This document shows positions 1 through 12,463 of a stretch of 64,000 nt of DNA, one piece after another (the first letter of the stretch is position 1; the number at the start of each line of letters is the position of its first letter). Origin of the DNA: Grammothele lineata (lineage: Eukaryota > Basidiomycota > Agaricomycetes > Polyporales > Polyporaceae); contig NDFF03000317.1 of the NCBI GenBank assembly GCA_002150815.3, positions 124,001 to 188,000 of the forward strand, written 5' to 3'. The notes beneath the pieces were generated by a model, which worked only from the letters and a program-made list of their open reading frames with translations, did not search any database and had not been told where the DNA came from. The translations under genes and the position numbers were made by a program.

Positions 1-2390
1 CACACCCCGGCCCTGCGCCCCGCGCACCTGCCGCGCCCGCGCTGTCGTACGTACGTCGCACGGCGCGCCTCTGCCCCGCCGCGGCGCGCGCAGCTGCGTC
101 ACGCTCATACCCCGCTGCGCCCCAGGAACCCAGCGCGGAATGAAGTGGGGTCTGCGGTGAAGGTCGATCCCTGCCGCGCGCAGGGCGGTGCCGCGTTCCT
201 CCCATGTACGCCCTCTGCGCAAGTGCCGGGGCAGCCTGGGCCACGGAAGGCAGTGCCACGCTCCGCGTCCTCGTGTCCTGCGGGAACGGGGAAGGCAAGG
301 GAAGGCACCCTTCCCCGCCCGGGTCCCTCGAAGCCGGCCCAAGGGCGTTCTGACGGAGCGCGTGCTGGGAACACCGTGACGCATGTCCGCTGCCCATTGG
401 CCCCTTGCTGGGGCTTCTTCATGTTCGAGACTTCGAAGGTCAGGGCGCGGGCAGGGAGTCTGTTGAGCACTGACTGTGCCCGTGTGCGCAGGGCCGTCCC
501 GCGATCGTCAGGATTCGTCCGGGGACGGCGCGGGCTGATCGAGTTCGCACATTCCGATAGGGATATCTACTTTTGTGGCCGACGATCGTCCCGGACGTTC
601 AGTACAATCGTGAAGCATTGCGGTGTTCCGAAGACAATGCGCGGATATAAGCAGGAAGTAGGCGAAGCTCAGAAGCTCCGCAAGTATAGACTAGAACTCC
701 CCTCGGAAGGGTGTGTCAGCGTAGCGCGCAGACCGAGGCGCCCCCGATAAGTAGGTGCCACAGGACGGATCCCTTGTTGACCTTTCAGTCTCCGTGCTTG
801 TTCCCGTGTCGGGCTTCGACAGATGGCATGGCATCCGTGGAGAGCAGCACAGACGTGGGCGAGAATCACCCCATGACAGCTCGTCATCGACCATCACGCT
901 TCCCCAGGTCACCAGGTCGCCATCGATGCGCCCTTACCATAAAGACACGCCCGGATTGTGTTATGGCACGCTAGTAGCGCATTGTTATCGTCATGATACG
1001 GCCCCGAACGCTGCCTTGTGCCCAAGACAACACGCTGATCAGACAGGTGTTGAACATCATAATCATGACGATTACACGTGCCGGGCCGCCTCGGCAACCA
1101 GGGGTGTGTCATCCTCGGTATACATGTGCGAGTGGCATGGGTTGTCGTTTTGCGTTCAGTCAAACGGTGCACTTTCTTACGCATGACTGCTCAGATGCTG
1201 TTGAGAGTTCGGGCTATCGGCCCTAAGTTCAAGGTGAGTTACTAGGTGCCGACGCTGTGCGTTTTTCTATACTCTTATTCACTCATCTTACGAAGTACTG
1301 AGTACGGTGTGGGAAGAAGCTGTGACGCTGACCTGTATCCTAACGATCTCCGTCCAAAATATTGAAAAGATTGAACGCATGCGTACATTTCTCGCCCATT
1401 CCCGGTGGTACACCATATGACATGAACGCATGTGTGGCATAATCCGTAGTTTTATGTGATGCTTGTCCACTTCACTTATCTATCGACTTCGAACATGGCC
1501 GTCTGAAACTTCCCTGTCTCAAGAACTTCATAAGCAGGGTCTAGGGCACAGAACCCTTTTCAGTGCTTGCTCTTGGATATAGCTATCGTACAATGAGTAA
1601 TAATATTTACTATAGTACGTATTTTCCATATGTAAGCTGAGCTCGCATGCGCAAGCCTCCGCCACCCAGTAAATCGCAAGTCGCTGAATACGAGTCTCGA
1701 TTCATGACGTCATGTGCCGGACGCAATATTTCGTCCCGATATGGATATTTTGATGGGGACGAAGCAAACATGCTCAAATAAAGTTGAACATGGCGCTTAC
1801 AACGAGACGCCGAGGTACTCCGAGTCCGCCCCAAATCGGACCTTGGACGCAATCTCTTCCGACCACCATGACCAAGTGCTCGTTAATGTATTGTATCCGC
1901 CTGTGACTTCTTCTAGATGTGTGTGTCGAGTGAGTGAACATTTGAGTCTTTGTTTCTGCGAATTTATTCCGCGCTAACACATTTCGATAGCAGCGACATG
2001 TAGTAGCGTTGCATGTTAAGAAGTTGACTCCAAGCTTCAGTAGCGTTGCCAACAGCCATCTCGGTGCATGTATGCTGTTGTAAGAACGAGTGTATACCTC
2101 GGCGTTAGCTGCGCATGAAGAATCTGTGCCTAGGGAGTCAACTCGATCAAACGAACATATAGGGCGCCTGGACCGGAAGCGTCTTTACAAACCGTCGCCT
2201 TTTTTAAACTCTAGCCTCCGACTCGAGCCCCTCGGGCCCCCGCGCCTTTGCCCATCTCCCCAATGGTTTCTCCCCACACATAAGTCGTTGGTAGCGTCTG
2301 TTTTGACGACCGGATACCCCAATAGCCGAGCTGTCCCGGGAGATATGGGATGCTGAGCTTCGCACTGCGCAATCATTGTGTAGTTGTTCG
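1..2390. other. Gene-free left edge
   Basis: No gene could be supported. The first 350 bases are strongly GC-rich with CG-dense runs, and the rest is closer to average. Open frames here (the longest about 200 codons at 145-750) have no family resemblance, poor start codons and no believable splice sites. The GC-rich edge could belong to a gene lying outside the window. Confidence 0.5.
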
Positions 2391-2398
2391 TATAAATG
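2391..2398 (+). promoter_or_regulatory. TATA box of the P450 gene
   Basis: TATAAATG lies 43-50 bases upstream of the P450 start codon in otherwise gene-free DNA, which is a usual fungal spacing. Confidence 0.5.
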
Positions 2399-2440
2399 CT
2401 GCACTCCGCGACAGAGGAGGCCAGCAACAATCCCTCTACC

Positions 2441-4731
2441 ATGGCTATCTCACTTCCTGTTCTCGCAGCGATAGCGGCGGCTTTCTACATACTCCGGAGC
2501 GTCTTTGGCAACTACTTCAGACGCTCCTCGTTGGACAATCTTCCTGGGCCGGAGAGGAAATCCATCATTTACGGTGCGTCACACATACAGCTCTCCCTTC
2601 TCTATATTGGACTAGCTGATTGGTATGCCGCAGGAAATACCGGCGAATTTGCCACGCGTCAGGGATGGAACCTCTGGGCGCAAGCTGCGGAGACGTACGG
2701 GCCGGTCTCCATTGCTCACTCTGTGCTCGGGGTGCGCACTGCAAGTCCACACCCGACGGTCAGCCCCTAACCATCGTGCTTTCACAGAAACGGTTTCTGG
2801 TGATTCATGACCCGAAGGCGCTGCATACCGTGATGGTGAAAGACCAAGAGATATGGCCGAAGACCCTCGCACGAACTAAGTTTGTCCTACGTCGTGTTTT
2901 TAGTCGCCTAACAGTGCTAACCTGGATTCATTATCCTAGCAACTTCACGCTGTTCCTTGGACCGGGCGTCCTCTCGGTCAACGGCGACCGGCACAAGCGC
3001 CAGAGGAAACTTCTTAACCCGGTGTTCTCCGTGGCCCATCTACGGAACATGACGCACGTCTTCTACAGCGTCGCACATCGGGTATGTTTGCCCCGCTTTG
3101 TTCCCGTCTCCTGCTGTGGCTCACTGTCCACACAGCTTCACGCTGCCATTGGCAAACGTCTTCCGGAGAACGGCGCGGCTACCGAGATGGACGTCAACAG
3201 CTGGATGGCTCGTACGACGCTCGAGATGCTCGGGCAGGCTGGCTTGGGGTATTCGTTCGACAACTTCGTCGAGGATTCTACGGACGACTATGGGCAGTCT
3301 CTCAAGTCATTCTTGTGGGTATTACCCTGTTCGTCTATTAGGATTTTACTGATGGTGTCGGTCAACAGCCCCGTCCTCTCGAGTGTGCGCTTCAACAACC
3401 AGATCATCACGCGCCTGTCGAAGTTCCTACCCGACTCTGGTATCCGCGCTTTGTTCCGGGTGTGTTCGTGGAACAACCTCGACAAGATCACGGCCATCTC
3501 GGACACAATGACTCGTCGCTCTCAGGAAATCATCAACGAGAAGAAGGCAGCGCTCGCCAAGGGCGACACGGGTCTCGCGCTAGAAGTCGGCGAGGGCAAG
3601 GATATTATGAGCATCTGCTGTGAGTTTCTACCCCAGATCGTGTGCGTGCCGTCTTGTCTGATTGCGTGCGTCTCCTCCAGTGAGGGCCAACATGGCTGCA
3701 GCTGACAACGAGAAGATGAGTGATGAAGAGATCCTGGCCCAGATGTCGTACGTACCCCAACCTCTACGTCAGATGCCCCTCACACATTCACATGGCTGAA
3801 CTGCGTGCAGCACATTCATCCTCGCTGGCATGGATACAACTTCCAACGCTCTCTCGCGCATCCTCTACGTTCTCGCGGAGCACCCCTCCGCCCAGCAGAA
3901 ACTCCGCGAAGAGCTCATCGAGGCACAGGGCGGCGACTTCGCCGACGTCGCGTATGACGATCTCGTCAAGCTCCCCTACCTTGACGCGGTGTGCCGCGAG
4001 ACTCTCCGGCTTCACGCTCCCGTTATCTTCTCCGGCAGACGGTAAGATTCCTTCTCGCCTCTGGCGTACTGCAGGAGATCCTGACACCTTCTCTCCCTCA
4101 GCGCCGCTAAGGACACGGTTATCCCGCTCGCCCATCCGGTGATTGGGCGCGACGGGCGTGAGATGAAGGAGATTTTCGTCGAGCGCGGCCAGCTTGCGAT
4201 TTTGCATTACCAGGCGAGCAACGTCGACAAGTCGCTCTGGGGCGAGGACGCGCTCGAGTGGAAGCCTGAGCGCTGGCTCTCTCTGCTCCCTACGACGCTC
4301 GACGACGCGCACGTCCCGGGGGTCTACGCCCACTTGTGAGTTGATTCACGTTGTCTTCAATTGAAGACGCCTGTTGATGACACGCGTACGTGTTTCTAGG
4401 ATGACGTTCGCAGCTGGGTCACGGTCCTGCATGTACGTTTGGAGTCATGTCTACTATCTTTGTTACTCATTCTGACGCGTCGTTGCTTGTGCTAGTGGAT
4501 TCAAGTTCTCGCAGCTCGAAATGAGTAAGTGTGGATTCCGTGTTTCTGCTTGAGATTCGGGTATTGATATACTTTAACTTCATAGAAGTGGTCCTGTCTA
4601 TTCTCCTCACTCGGTTCCACTTCGCGCTCACCGACAAGCCGGTGGCGTGGAACTCCTCTGCGGTGATGTACCCGACCATGGGCGAGAAGAGTAACAAACC
4701 CGAGTTGCGCCTCATGGTAAAGCGCCTCTGA
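2441..4731 (+). CDS. Cytochrome P450 monooxygenase
   Basis: Membrane-bound haem-thiolate monooxygenase with about twelve exons in all three frames joined by 50-60 nt introns. The start at 2441 opens with a hydrophobic anchor followed by the proline hinge LPGPERK. Diagnostic motifs appear in the right order: I-helix AGMDTTS (near 3825), K-helix ETLR (near 4000), PERW (near 4265), and the haem loop FAAGSRSC with its next residues IG restored by splicing near 4405-4500. The last exon ends LMVKRL at 4731. No motif is missing, so the gene looks functional. Such enzymes oxidise xenobiotics, lignin-derived aromatics or secondary metabolites. The substrate cannot be read from sequence, and no biosynthetic partner genes sit beside it. 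I did not assign a CYP family. Confidence 0.92.
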
Positions 4732-5167
4732 AGTCGGATCACGTCGGCCCAGGAGCCGGAAGCCTCAAGCTCGTTTCGCTCGCTGCCGCTATCTATTCTC
4801 TCTGTTCTGTCACTCCTTAGCCATGTATCGTTGCTGTTAGCCCAAGCATGAGCTATTTGCCGCTGTCCGAGTCTTTTTACTGTTGTCTATCTCATCTGGA
4901 ATTTGCATTGAAGAAACATAGTGACTTCACACGGCATTACATTCTTGCTATTCTGTGATCTTATGGGCGAGTTATGCTATCTGTATAGGTGACTGGATGC
5001 CTCACTGGTTGTTCGAGTTTGTGACTGGAAAGATGAATATACGCGTGAGATCACGTATTCCATAAAACGCGTGCCTAGGGTCACGCGTCACGGCCCCAAC
5101 GAGATTTAGACGGCTGGCGCCACGTGCTTGCTTTCGTCTCGACCTCATACCGCCGTTGTTCGCGAAC
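4732..5167. other. Intergenic, P450 3' UTR to BTB promoter
   Basis: AT-richer sequence after the P450 stop. Nothing else is recognisable. Confidence 0.4.
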
Positions 5168-6258
5168 ATGGCTACCGAACCCCCCCATAGCAAGCGGCCA
5201 CGAACGGAGGAACACGCGGAAGGCAGTAATATCACCAGGATCTCTCTGGAGCAGGATACAGAGGTGTGGCTCGCCGACGGGAATATCGTCATCATCGCCC
5301 AGACTGGCACTGCGTTTCGCGTACACAAAAGTACCCTTGCCCAGCGTTCAGAAGTGTTCCGCGATCTCTTTACCGTTCCCGCTCCCGAGACGGTCGCAAG
5401 TTTTGATGGTTGTCCGCTGGTGTACGTGTCAGATTCGCCGGACGATCTACGCCGCCTGCTCTTAGTTCTCTGCTGCGGCAAGAAGTGGGTCCTTCCTTGC
5501 ATTAACGAAACATACACGCATTGACGGCATTTTTGACTAGTTACTACTTTCTGCGTGACGAACCTCAACGGGTTTCATTCGCGGTGCTAGCCTCCCTCAT
5601 CCGTATGGCACACAAATACGCGATACCCGACGTTCTAGAAGATGCGCTCTCGCGCCTCAAACGGTACTATACGAATGACCTAGATCAATGGTGCAATACC
5701 GAATCTCGTGAGGGTCTCGTTGAAGCCAAGCCTCATGATGCTGTCGTCGCCATAGAGCTGGCACGACTTACCAACACGAACTCCATGCTTCCTGCCGCGT
5801 TCATGAGTTGTTTCGGTGTACTACTCGAAAGCCTCCCTGAATTTCGTCTACACCCAGAACCTTCCGGAGAACGCCCCGTGTCACAAAGTCTTTCCCCCAT
5901 TGATATGGAGCGTATCATTTCTGGACGGTTATTCTTGTCAAAGTCTTCGGTCCTCCGCATCTACAGTACAATCAACGTCATCCCAGCAGACAGTTGCAAG
6001 CATTCAGCACGGTGCACGCGGCTCGCTATGGAACTCTTCTCCACACAGCTGGAGAAATCGATCGAGGATTTCACAGAGTATCACCTCGCCCTTATGCCGT
6101 TTTCGGAGATGTGGGAATCCTTCCAGGTGCACCACAACCTCTGTGCGACTTGCAGAACAATATGGGAACACAAGTCGGAAGGGATGCGCCGCGTCGTATG
6201 GGAGGAATTGCCGGATGCCTTTTCCATTGAGATAGCGGACTGGCCAAAGGATCAGTAG
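5168..6258 (+). CDS. BTB/POZ domain protein
   Basis: Two exons, 5168-5484 and 5541-6258, with a 56-nt intron, give 344 residues. The N-terminus is short and basic (KRPRTEE). A BTB/POZ fold begins about residue 40 with FRVHKSTLAQRSEVFRDLF and continues through the region where ordinary BTB proteins have the YxxP-type segment and helix pairs; MAHKYAIPDVLEDAL follows the splice junction. The remaining 200 residues carry two CxxC-like cysteines (LCATC) near the C-terminus. Single-BTB proteins of this layout are greatly expanded in mushrooms. They are usually assumed to be protein-interaction or Cul3-adaptor proteins, but no partner or target can be inferred here. The ATG at 5168 is the first one in frame and is preceded by a purine-rich context. 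Confidence 0.85.
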
Positions 6259-6427
6259 CCTATCCCGGACCGCGTGTTGAGATCAATGTAACATGTAATC
6301 TGGCAATCGCTCCGTCATTCAAGGTGACATGTAGCTAGGATTCGTGACCACTCTACGACATACAAATCGATTCATAGCCGCGGATCGTTATTGAAGCTCC
6401 TTCCAATACATGAACCAAAATATAGAT

Positions 6428-8446
6428 CTACAGGCCGATCGCGGACAGGAGCTTGTTGAAGTCGGGTGTGCCAAGGCCCGTGACGGGGTCCCAACCAGCC
6501 TTAGCCGGGAACCCGTTCGAGAAGCAGCCGGGGTTCGAGCCGCTCGTGACGTCGTTAAGCGCGGCCTTGCCCGCGTCCGAGTACAAGAACGGGTTGAGGA
6601 ATCCGAGCGGGCTCTTTCCCGCTGCGGCGAGGCGGTCGTTGAGGAGCGAGACGACTGCCGCAAACGTGGGGCTCGCGCACGACGTGCCAGAGACGCCCTC
6701 CAGCGAGCCGTCGACGACAACTTCGAAATCGACACCCTGCGCAGCGACGTCGGGGAAGCCGCGGCCGGAGGCGTTGTACCGGCCTGAGTTGGTGCTGCCG
6801 AGCGCGGAGAGGTAGCTGGAGACTGCACTAGTCTGGTAAGAGGGGATACCGAAGTAGTTGGAGAAGCCGCCCGAGGAGAAGTCCGCGGCGGTTTCGGGGT
6901 TGATACCTTGCGTCGCGCCGACGGAGGTCATGCTGCGTGCGAGATCGGAGCGGTCAGCTCGTGGGCGATTAAAGTAGATGTATGAGAGAAGACGTACAAG
7001 GGGCAGCCAGAAGGGAAGGTCGGGACGAACTTGATACAGAGCGAGGATTGCGAACCAGCAACACCGCCATCGCCGGAAGCGAAGAGTATAGAAACTCCAC
7101 GCGCGCCGAGCTGAGCGTAAGCATTGCACAGGGTGCTGTGAAAAAGTGTGAGTCGGGACCTTCGGTAGAACGCGGGCGAAGGGCCGCTCACTTGGCGAGG
7201 TTACGCGAAATCGTGGCCTCGTTCTGACCATAGCTAGTCGTCATGACCGTCGGGGGCGTGTCCATGTCGAGGAGGTAGTTGACGACGTCGAGGAAACCCT
7301 CGAGGTCACCATCCTGGAAATCGTCGCCGACAGAGATGAACAGCGTGGGGACGTCGGTGGCGACGCCGATCGTATACTGGATGTCGAGATTCTGTGGAGC
7401 GTGTAAAAAGGCATGGAAAATGCAGATCATGATCAACGCTACTCACAGCCTCAACGCCAGCCTGGCTGCCGGTCTGGGGGTTCGAGCCGCCATCGAGCGT
7501 CTCCAGCGTAAACGTAGTGGAGGAGGACATGTCCGGGCGGTACTTCGTCAGGAACGTCTGGAGGTCCGCCTCGTGCGCCCATTGCGAGATGAAGCCCGTC
7601 ACCGCGAGCTTGTTCGAGGCCTCGGTCGCCGGCGTCGACGGGATGTTATAGAGCGCTTGCAAGCACGCGGGCGTGATAGTGCTTGCGCAGGACGAGGGCA
7701 CCGCGCGCGAGGTCAGGTTCGAAGCCTTGCTCGTGATGGGCGCGGAAACGACAGGGAGGTGACTGTACGGATTCGGGAATCTGATATAACAAAACGAGGT
7801 GTCAGTTCTTCCGACTCTACGGCAGACAAAGGTAAGAACAAACGTGACGGTAGGGTGGACGAGTTCGAGGTGGCCTTGCAGCTCAACCGGGATAGAGTAC
7901 GACAGCGTGCGGACTGCCTCCACTCCGGTGTCGGTATGGGTGAAGATGGAGAAGTCCGCGTCGAAGAGCTCGTTCGCCTTGCTCACGGGTACTTCAAACG
8001 CGAGCCACTCGCCCGTGGACGAGATCGTCTGCGCGACGACGTCGTTCTCCTTCAGCCACGCGTTCACCGCGTCGACGCTCTCCTGCGTCGGAGCGACGAG
8101 CTCCTGAACCTGTGTACAAAACCCCATGAACACGTCTCAGGCAACGTTCGAATCACAGAAAGACAACTCGAGAGATACGCACCTCGGCCTTAGACAAATG
8201 CTTGCCATAATTCGCGCTCGACGGCGTACTGACATCATACAGTCTCCGCTCGAGCTCCGGGAAGTTGCTTTGGGTGAGCGCGAGGCGGAGCTTCAGTGTC
8301 TGGTCGGGCAGCGCCGCGGTGCGGAGCGTGAACCCGTCCGGAATGCCCTCGAGCGCCTCGTGAACCTTCATCTTGCGCGTAGCGGGCTTCCCCATGGTGC
8401 CGACGGCGCAGAGCACAGCAAGCAGTAAGCTAGAGGCAGCAACCAT
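6428..8446 (-). CDS. Secreted sedolisin (family S53 serine-carboxyl peptidase)
   Basis: Acid tripeptidyl-peptidase-type protease. The first exon starts at 8446 with a signal peptide (MVAASSLLLAVLCAVGTMG), followed by the long pro-domain that is removed at low pH (ANYGKHLSKAEV is a typical propeptide motif). The catalytic Glu and Asp are rebuilt across an intron near 7395-7448 (GVEA then NLDIQY, giving ExxxD). The oxyanion Asp is in FASGDGG and the nucleophile Ser is in SGTSCASP (near 6690). The C-terminal calcium site DVTSG...GWDPVTGLG is intact. At least five introns are present, and length (about 560 residues) matches the family. A CATAAAGT box lies about 90 bases upstream. The role is extracellular digestion of peptides. 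Confidence 0.93.
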
Positions 8447-8531
8447 GGTGGCGCTATCGGCACGGGGTGAGGCGGTCGCTAGAGAAGCTGGGACTGGCCG
8501 GGCCTTGGAGAGGTGCTAGGCCTCCCGGGCG

Positions 8532-8539
8532 ACTTTATG
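8532..8539 (-). promoter_or_regulatory. TATA-like box of the sedolisin gene
   Basis: The minus strand reads CATAAAGT about 86-93 bases upstream of the sedolisin ATG. This is the expected place, but the match is to a short motif only. Confidence 0.4.
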
Positions 8540-9859
8540 CAATGACTCGAACGAAGAAGATCGTACAGGCTTCGGATAAGTAGAGTCTCGGAGTCAGAGT
8601 GTATGTTCTGGCTCGGAAAATCATAAGCAAGAACCTGCCGTTGTGATCCACATGGGCCTATCAGCGGCACAGGTACTACTCGCCTCTGCAGGCGGCTTGA
8701 GGTCGACTCCCGGCCTTTGGCGTGTCAAGTCCTTGCAATATCGAATGCGCCCTGCTCAGAGACCGGGAGAAAAGTGATCTCGACAAAGGCCCAGCGTGTA
8801 CCGCCACATGCTCATGTTGGAAATCATATGTCTACTCCAGGGCGGCCCTATTTTTGGTTCATGCCAAGACGATAAGTAGGAAGATGGAGTGTGCTCGCCT
8901 TCGAAGGAGAAAAATCGGTGATCAACGGAGCATGCCTGGTCGGACGCCGAACGGTCCGGAGGCTGAAGGAGGGCGGGCGCATATTCGTTGTTGTGGCCGG
9001 AAGCAGTCCAATCCTCACGAATGACTGTTATCGCTACCAGATGCCGCGGAGGGTAGTGGTATGTATGTGGCCCGTCGTCGACGAGGGACATGTGTCATAT
9101 CCAGCGAGACTCTCGGAGCAACACAGAAGCTGAAGGCAGGGATCCAATGTCAGGTTCGAACGGGGTTCAGATACGAGCACAATACTCACTGACACCGCGA
9201 GGTTCTCCGCATCTTTACGCGATATCTCCGTCGGCTTGCTCTTCTATGCACGAGGTCGATGACGTTGCCCCTTGGGCGTTCTTGTTGGCACAGATGATAT
9301 AGAGCTCATGCCGCCGGTATCGTGGGGATGCCGGCGGATATGCACGCTCAGGTACCACTGTACCAGACGGGCACCGTGCACCTCCCAGTCGGAGCCTCGG
9401 AGGGGGCATCGCTGGAGAATCGCGAATCAGTCATTCTCCGGCAGACGTTGTTGCTTACCAGATAGCACATGAGCGCGAGCGAGACATACCGGACTTCTTG
9501 TGCGTCCTACATACCTGACCTTGCAACCCCGCATCAAATGTGCACGTTGCGGACGTGCTACCGCGATCATGCTGCCGTTCCATGATGATGGCAGTATGGT
9601 CTGATATGGAGGTCATGATCTCGACCCATTGTGGACGTTATTCACTGTTAGAATGTGCTGGTAGAGTGGTTGAGCAGCATCTCACGATTCGCTGGCTAGG
9701 TGGGAGGTGGGAGCAGCATTCAAGCAGCGATGACTTTGGGCGTAGGCCGCACGGGCCGGCGGTGTCGCGGGCCCGCGGCGTCTCTAGCGTGACGAGTGAG
9801 AAAATCCTCGGGAGGCGCCTGTATCAGACTATAACGGTAAAAATTCTTTTTTTTTCAAC
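8540..9859. other. Intergenic between sedolisin and tRNA-Phe
   Basis: No coding or RNA gene recognised. Short frames here have no consistent splice model or family match. Confidence 0.4.
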
Positions 9860-9945
9860 GCCGGGATAGCTCAGCTGGGAGAGCAACAGACTGAAGTTCT
9901 ATATTTGGGTTCTGGAGGTCGCGTGTTCAATCCACGCTCCTGGCA
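9860..9945 (+). tRNA. tRNA-Phe (GAA) with a 13-nt intron
   Basis: A complete cloverleaf can be drawn. The acceptor stem GCCGGGA pairs with TCCTGGC (one G-U). The D arm is GCTC/GAGC, the anticodon loop CTGAAG reads GAA, and the T arm is GCGTG-TTCAATC-CACGC. A 13-nt intron (9897-9909) sits one base 3' of the anticodon, the canonical eukaryotic position. Mature length without CCA is 73 nt. There is one A-G mismatch at the outer anticodon-stem pair (27-43). CCA is not encoded, as usual in eukaryotes. Confidence 0.95.
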
Positions 9946-9951
9946 TTTTTT
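9946..9951 (+). terminator. RNA polymerase III terminator of tRNA-Phe
   Basis: A run of six T residues starts immediately after the discriminator base of the tRNA. Confidence 0.8.
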
Positions 9952-10216
9952 GCGCTCGTTCTTCCTGAGCAAGTTGTCAAGAGGATATCTGCTACCGGCA
10001 TCTGTATGTCATTTGCACCTCCTGGGTTTTTTTCTGGCCTCCGAACGGCATTTCCTGCGCGTCAGTCGACGTTTGTTGAGCAGCGAATTGAAGCGCCAAA
10101 ACTCCCGACATGGACGCTTCCGGAATGTCGCGTCTCGCTCCCCTCCACCAGCACGATCTTGTAGGGCCATTAGTTGCGACAGACATACAGGTAGTGTCGG
10201 CAAGGGTCGCAACACT

Positions 10217-12167
10217 ATGCTCAAGCTCACCGCATCCTCCACACATACCGTGGCGCTTTGCACCACAAGGCAATGCTTCAGTTCAAAATTCGTCGCCGCA
10301 GCTCTCGTGACGAGTGCATTGACTTTGCTATCACTGCGCTGCGGTGCTTTCGAACATTTTCACACACATTGTACAGGTGTACTTTCGGAAAATCTACCAC
10401 AACTTGCCACACATCTCAATACGTTGTCCCGACAGGCGGAGGATGATTTTGACTGGTATGCGGTAAGCAGAGTCGTTCACTGCTATTATCCTTCAGAGTA
10501 CGGGCTGAACACTGTTGGAAACTAGGTGGAACCCAAAAGGAACATAGAATGGATACCATGCTACTCGGGGCAGAAATGCGCACGGCTGCTCCTCCCTCTC
10601 GACTACGACGTTCCTGGCGCACCTACTACGGCCATCGCTCTCCGAATGATACCCGCAACGGATAAGGCCAACTATCGCGGCACCATTCTCATCAACCCAG
10701 GCGGTCCTGGCGCATCGGGCACAGAGTACGCAGGGCGCGCTGGCCCCAAGATCTCGCGGATAGTTGGGCCGTCCTTCGACGTTTTGGGGTTCGATCCGCG
10801 CGGGACTGGAAAGTCGACGCCAACCGGGGAGTGCTTCGAAAACGCATCTCAGCGCGACATCTGGTTCACGCAGGACGGTCATCGACCGTTGAACGCGAGC
10901 GACGCCGCTGCGGTTGGGCTGTTCCATGCCCGCGCGAAGATGGTCGCAGAACGATGCGAAGATTGGCTTGGGGGCGAATGGGGCATCGGCCGCCACATGA
11001 CTACCGCATACGTCGCGCGCGACATGCTAGAGATTTCCCGGCAGCTGGGGCAAGAAGAAGTGCAGTACTGGGGCTTTGTGAGACGTTTTCTATTCCCTGT
11101 GCGACTTGTAGCGCGCTCATGCTCACCACGCGTAGAGTTACGGGTCTATCTTAGGCCAATACTTCGCCGCCATGTATCCGGACAAGATTAAACGGCTCGT
11201 CATTGACGGTATCGCTGACGCGACTCACTACCGCACTGGCCTTTGGAATTCAAGTCTGGTCGAGATGGACAGCGCCATTCATTCGCTTTTCACCTATTGC
11301 CACCAAGCGGGTCCCCAGCGCTGTGCAATATACGACTCTACCCCAGAGAAGATCCGAGAGCGGTACTTCAACGTCCTCAACGCTGTCGACCAAGATCCTG
11401 TCCCCATCCCTCTTGCATCTCCGCCGGCAATCATCACTCGCAAGGCACTCCTCCAACAGCTCCTCATGGGTACCGCTATGCCGATTCGCTTCTTCCCAAT
11501 CGTAGCGCAGACGATCCACGCACTAGAGATACGCGACCATCCTGCACTGACGAAGCTTGCACTTTCTATCGTGCCACCCACTGCTTGCGAGTGCGACGGT
11601 GGTAGTGCTGCCCATCTCGACACCGAGACCACGTCCGTAATCTCGTGCGCGGATAGCGATCCGCTCATATGGGATCCCGCCTTCTACGCCGAGCACTACG
11701 CGAACCTGGCCCGCCAGTCCAGTCTGATGGCGCCTTTCTCGAGCAACCTCTATCTCCAGTGCACCGAGTGGCGCATCCGTCCGCGCTGGCGCTACACTGG
11801 TCCGCTAGAAGCAAATCGCACCTCTCACCCTATCCTTGTCGTTTCGACGCGATGCGACCCTGTCTCCCCGCACGCGGACGCACTGGCGGTCAGAGCCCGC
11901 TTCGGGGATGCGGGACTACTAGTGCAGAACTCCGTCGGGCACTGTTCGTCGTCTACGCCCTCGCTATGCACTGCCCGACATGTGAGGGCTTACTTCGAGG
12001 ACGGTATCCTGCCAGTGGAGGGAACAGTTTGTCAGCCGGATGAGTTACCGTTCGGGTTGGAGGTTGAAGGAAGACTACAGGTGCGGTCACCTGATGAGGA
12101 CGAGCTTCTGAGCGCGGTCACACAGCTGTCTGAGGCATTTGCCTCCAGCGTGCACATCGGCCTGTAG
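10217..12167 (+). CDS. TAP-like alpha/beta hydrolase (peptidase S33 type), membrane-anchored
   Basis: Three exons (10217-10462, 10526-11077, 11136-12167) give 609 residues. Exon 1 encodes a short N-terminus and a hydrophobic stretch (FVAAALVTSALTLLSL), read as a signal anchor or signal peptide. The hydrolase fold starts at FDWYAVEPKRN and contains the oxyanion region NPGGPGASG and DPRGTGKS. The nucleophile elbow GFSYG is assembled exactly over the second intron. The acid is probably in STRCDPVSP and the histidine in NSVGHCSS, followed by the C-terminal TAP-like domain. Related proteins are secreted or vacuolar proline-type or tripeptidyl aminopeptidases. The true substrate is unknown. All catalytic positions are present. 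Confidence 0.9.
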
Positions 12168-12463
12168 TGTTTGAATAGTTCAAAAAGTTGGAATACACAG
12201 GCTACTGCAGGACTTACCCCGGTTCTTCCCTCCGACTGTGTCGAGCCTTCATTAGCGACGACACAGCTCTTGATAGATATCCACAACGCTTGCGCCCCAA
12301 AGTAATGTTACGAAAGTGACGTCATCGATGCAAAAAGTCACTAAGCAGATTCCCAGAACCTAGAAGCGGGGTGACCCGCCAAATACTGAATTAGCTCGCG
12401 GCAGCGGCATACAAATAGTTGACTCGGACTTGAATGATAACAACCAGTGCCCCTTCCTTCATC

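Noticed and set aside
145..750. Open frame of about 200 codons in the GC-rich left edge
   Set aside because: Starts at a non-ATG codon, has Pro/Arg/Gly-biased composition typical of GC-rich shadow frames and no family signal.
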